DNA of 63,717 bases from Cylindrotheca closterium (Eukaryota; Bacillariophyta; Bacillariophyceae; Bacillariales; Bacillariaceae): NCBI GenBank assembly GCA_933822405.4, contig CAKOGP040000447.1, positions 1-63,717 of the forward strand, read 5' to 3'. Positions 63,571-63,717 of the stretch are shown piece by piece. The notes beneath the pieces were generated by a model. It searched no databases. It was not told where the DNA came from and saw nothing but the letters and a program-made list of their open reading frames with translations. The translations under genes were made by a program, and so were the position numbers. Every line of letters begins with the position of its first letter. Within the stretch, counting starts at the first letter, position 1.

Positions 63571-63717
63571 TCATTGGAAACTCCTTGATAGAAGCAGTTC
63601 GACACGTCCGATCGGACAGACGGACAAATGTCCGTTTGGTCCGTTTATTCGGGGGATTCCTATGAGTCGGTTTTTGCAGGGAATCTGAAAACATGGAATT
63701 GTGGGCTTGGACTATCA

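Overview
The window reads as nuclear DNA of a photosynthetic stramenopile, most likely a pennate diatom. This is inferred from several things. Some proteins carry bipartite plastid presequences in which a signal peptide ends in an A-x-F-like cleavage site. One protein carries a twin-arginine lumen signal. Introns are few, short (85-163 bp) and GT-AG. There are diatom-type Copia and Gypsy retrotransposons. No RNA gene or CRISPR array was found.

Layout. 1-4.3 kb is a graveyard: a tyrosine-recombinase-like ORF with two stops, a decayed Cys-containing ORF, a TPR-gene fragment and an endonuclease/LINE-like relic. 4.26-11.84 kb is a head-to-tail array of five 1,517-bp units, four of which look identical by eye. 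It is followed by a second copy of the same TPR-gene fragment. 12.9-24.2 kb is an ordinary gene-rich stretch: a two-TM DUF3592-like protein, a plastid alpha/beta hydrolase, a FIST protein, a BTB/KCTD-like protein, a J-domain protein, a histidine phosphatase and a GT90 glycosyltransferase. 24.2-30.95 kb is a segmental triplication carrying three copies of an orphan ORF (one with a nonsense codon) and a truncated tail of the GT90 gene, with a diatom-type conserved protein of unknown function between copies. 31-36.5 kb holds an M3B oligopeptidase, a Cys-rich probable thylakoid-lumen protein and a four-exon mitochondrial-type malic enzyme. 36.9-42.2 kb holds three pseudogenes: a retrotransposon gag, an SDR and a membrane-anchored DUF285/BspA-like protein. 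43-51.3 kb is gene-rich again: HscB-type co-chaperone, a probable selenoprotein of the AhpC/TSA fold, mitochondrial ribosomal protein mL43, a PIN-like carrier, a plastid membrane protein, and a four-exon IQ/TM protein. 51.46-57.9 kb is a nearly complete but disabled Copia element with a 53-base N gap. 59.6-60.16 kb is a TTAA-flanked TIR element. 60.75-63.6 kb is a decayed Gypsy element on the minus strand.

Most interesting point: the gene at 44187-44774 has an in-frame TGA exactly where the peroxidatic Cys of the redox motif is expected (W-TGA-P-P-C-R), and its frame is open and conserved-looking on both sides. This is best explained as selenocysteine. A SECIS-like hairpin lies about 80 bases after the stop codon but does not fit the canonical apical AA spacing. 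Other points: in both retroelements nearly all disabling stops at recognisable positions are TGA where Arg is expected, which suggests CGA-to-TGA deamination. The lumen protein has a twin CX3C pattern. Two perfect TGACGTCA palindromes sit in a duplicated promoter segment between the HscB gene and the selenoprotein gene.

All calls rest on reading the sequence and translated frames. No search or folding was run.
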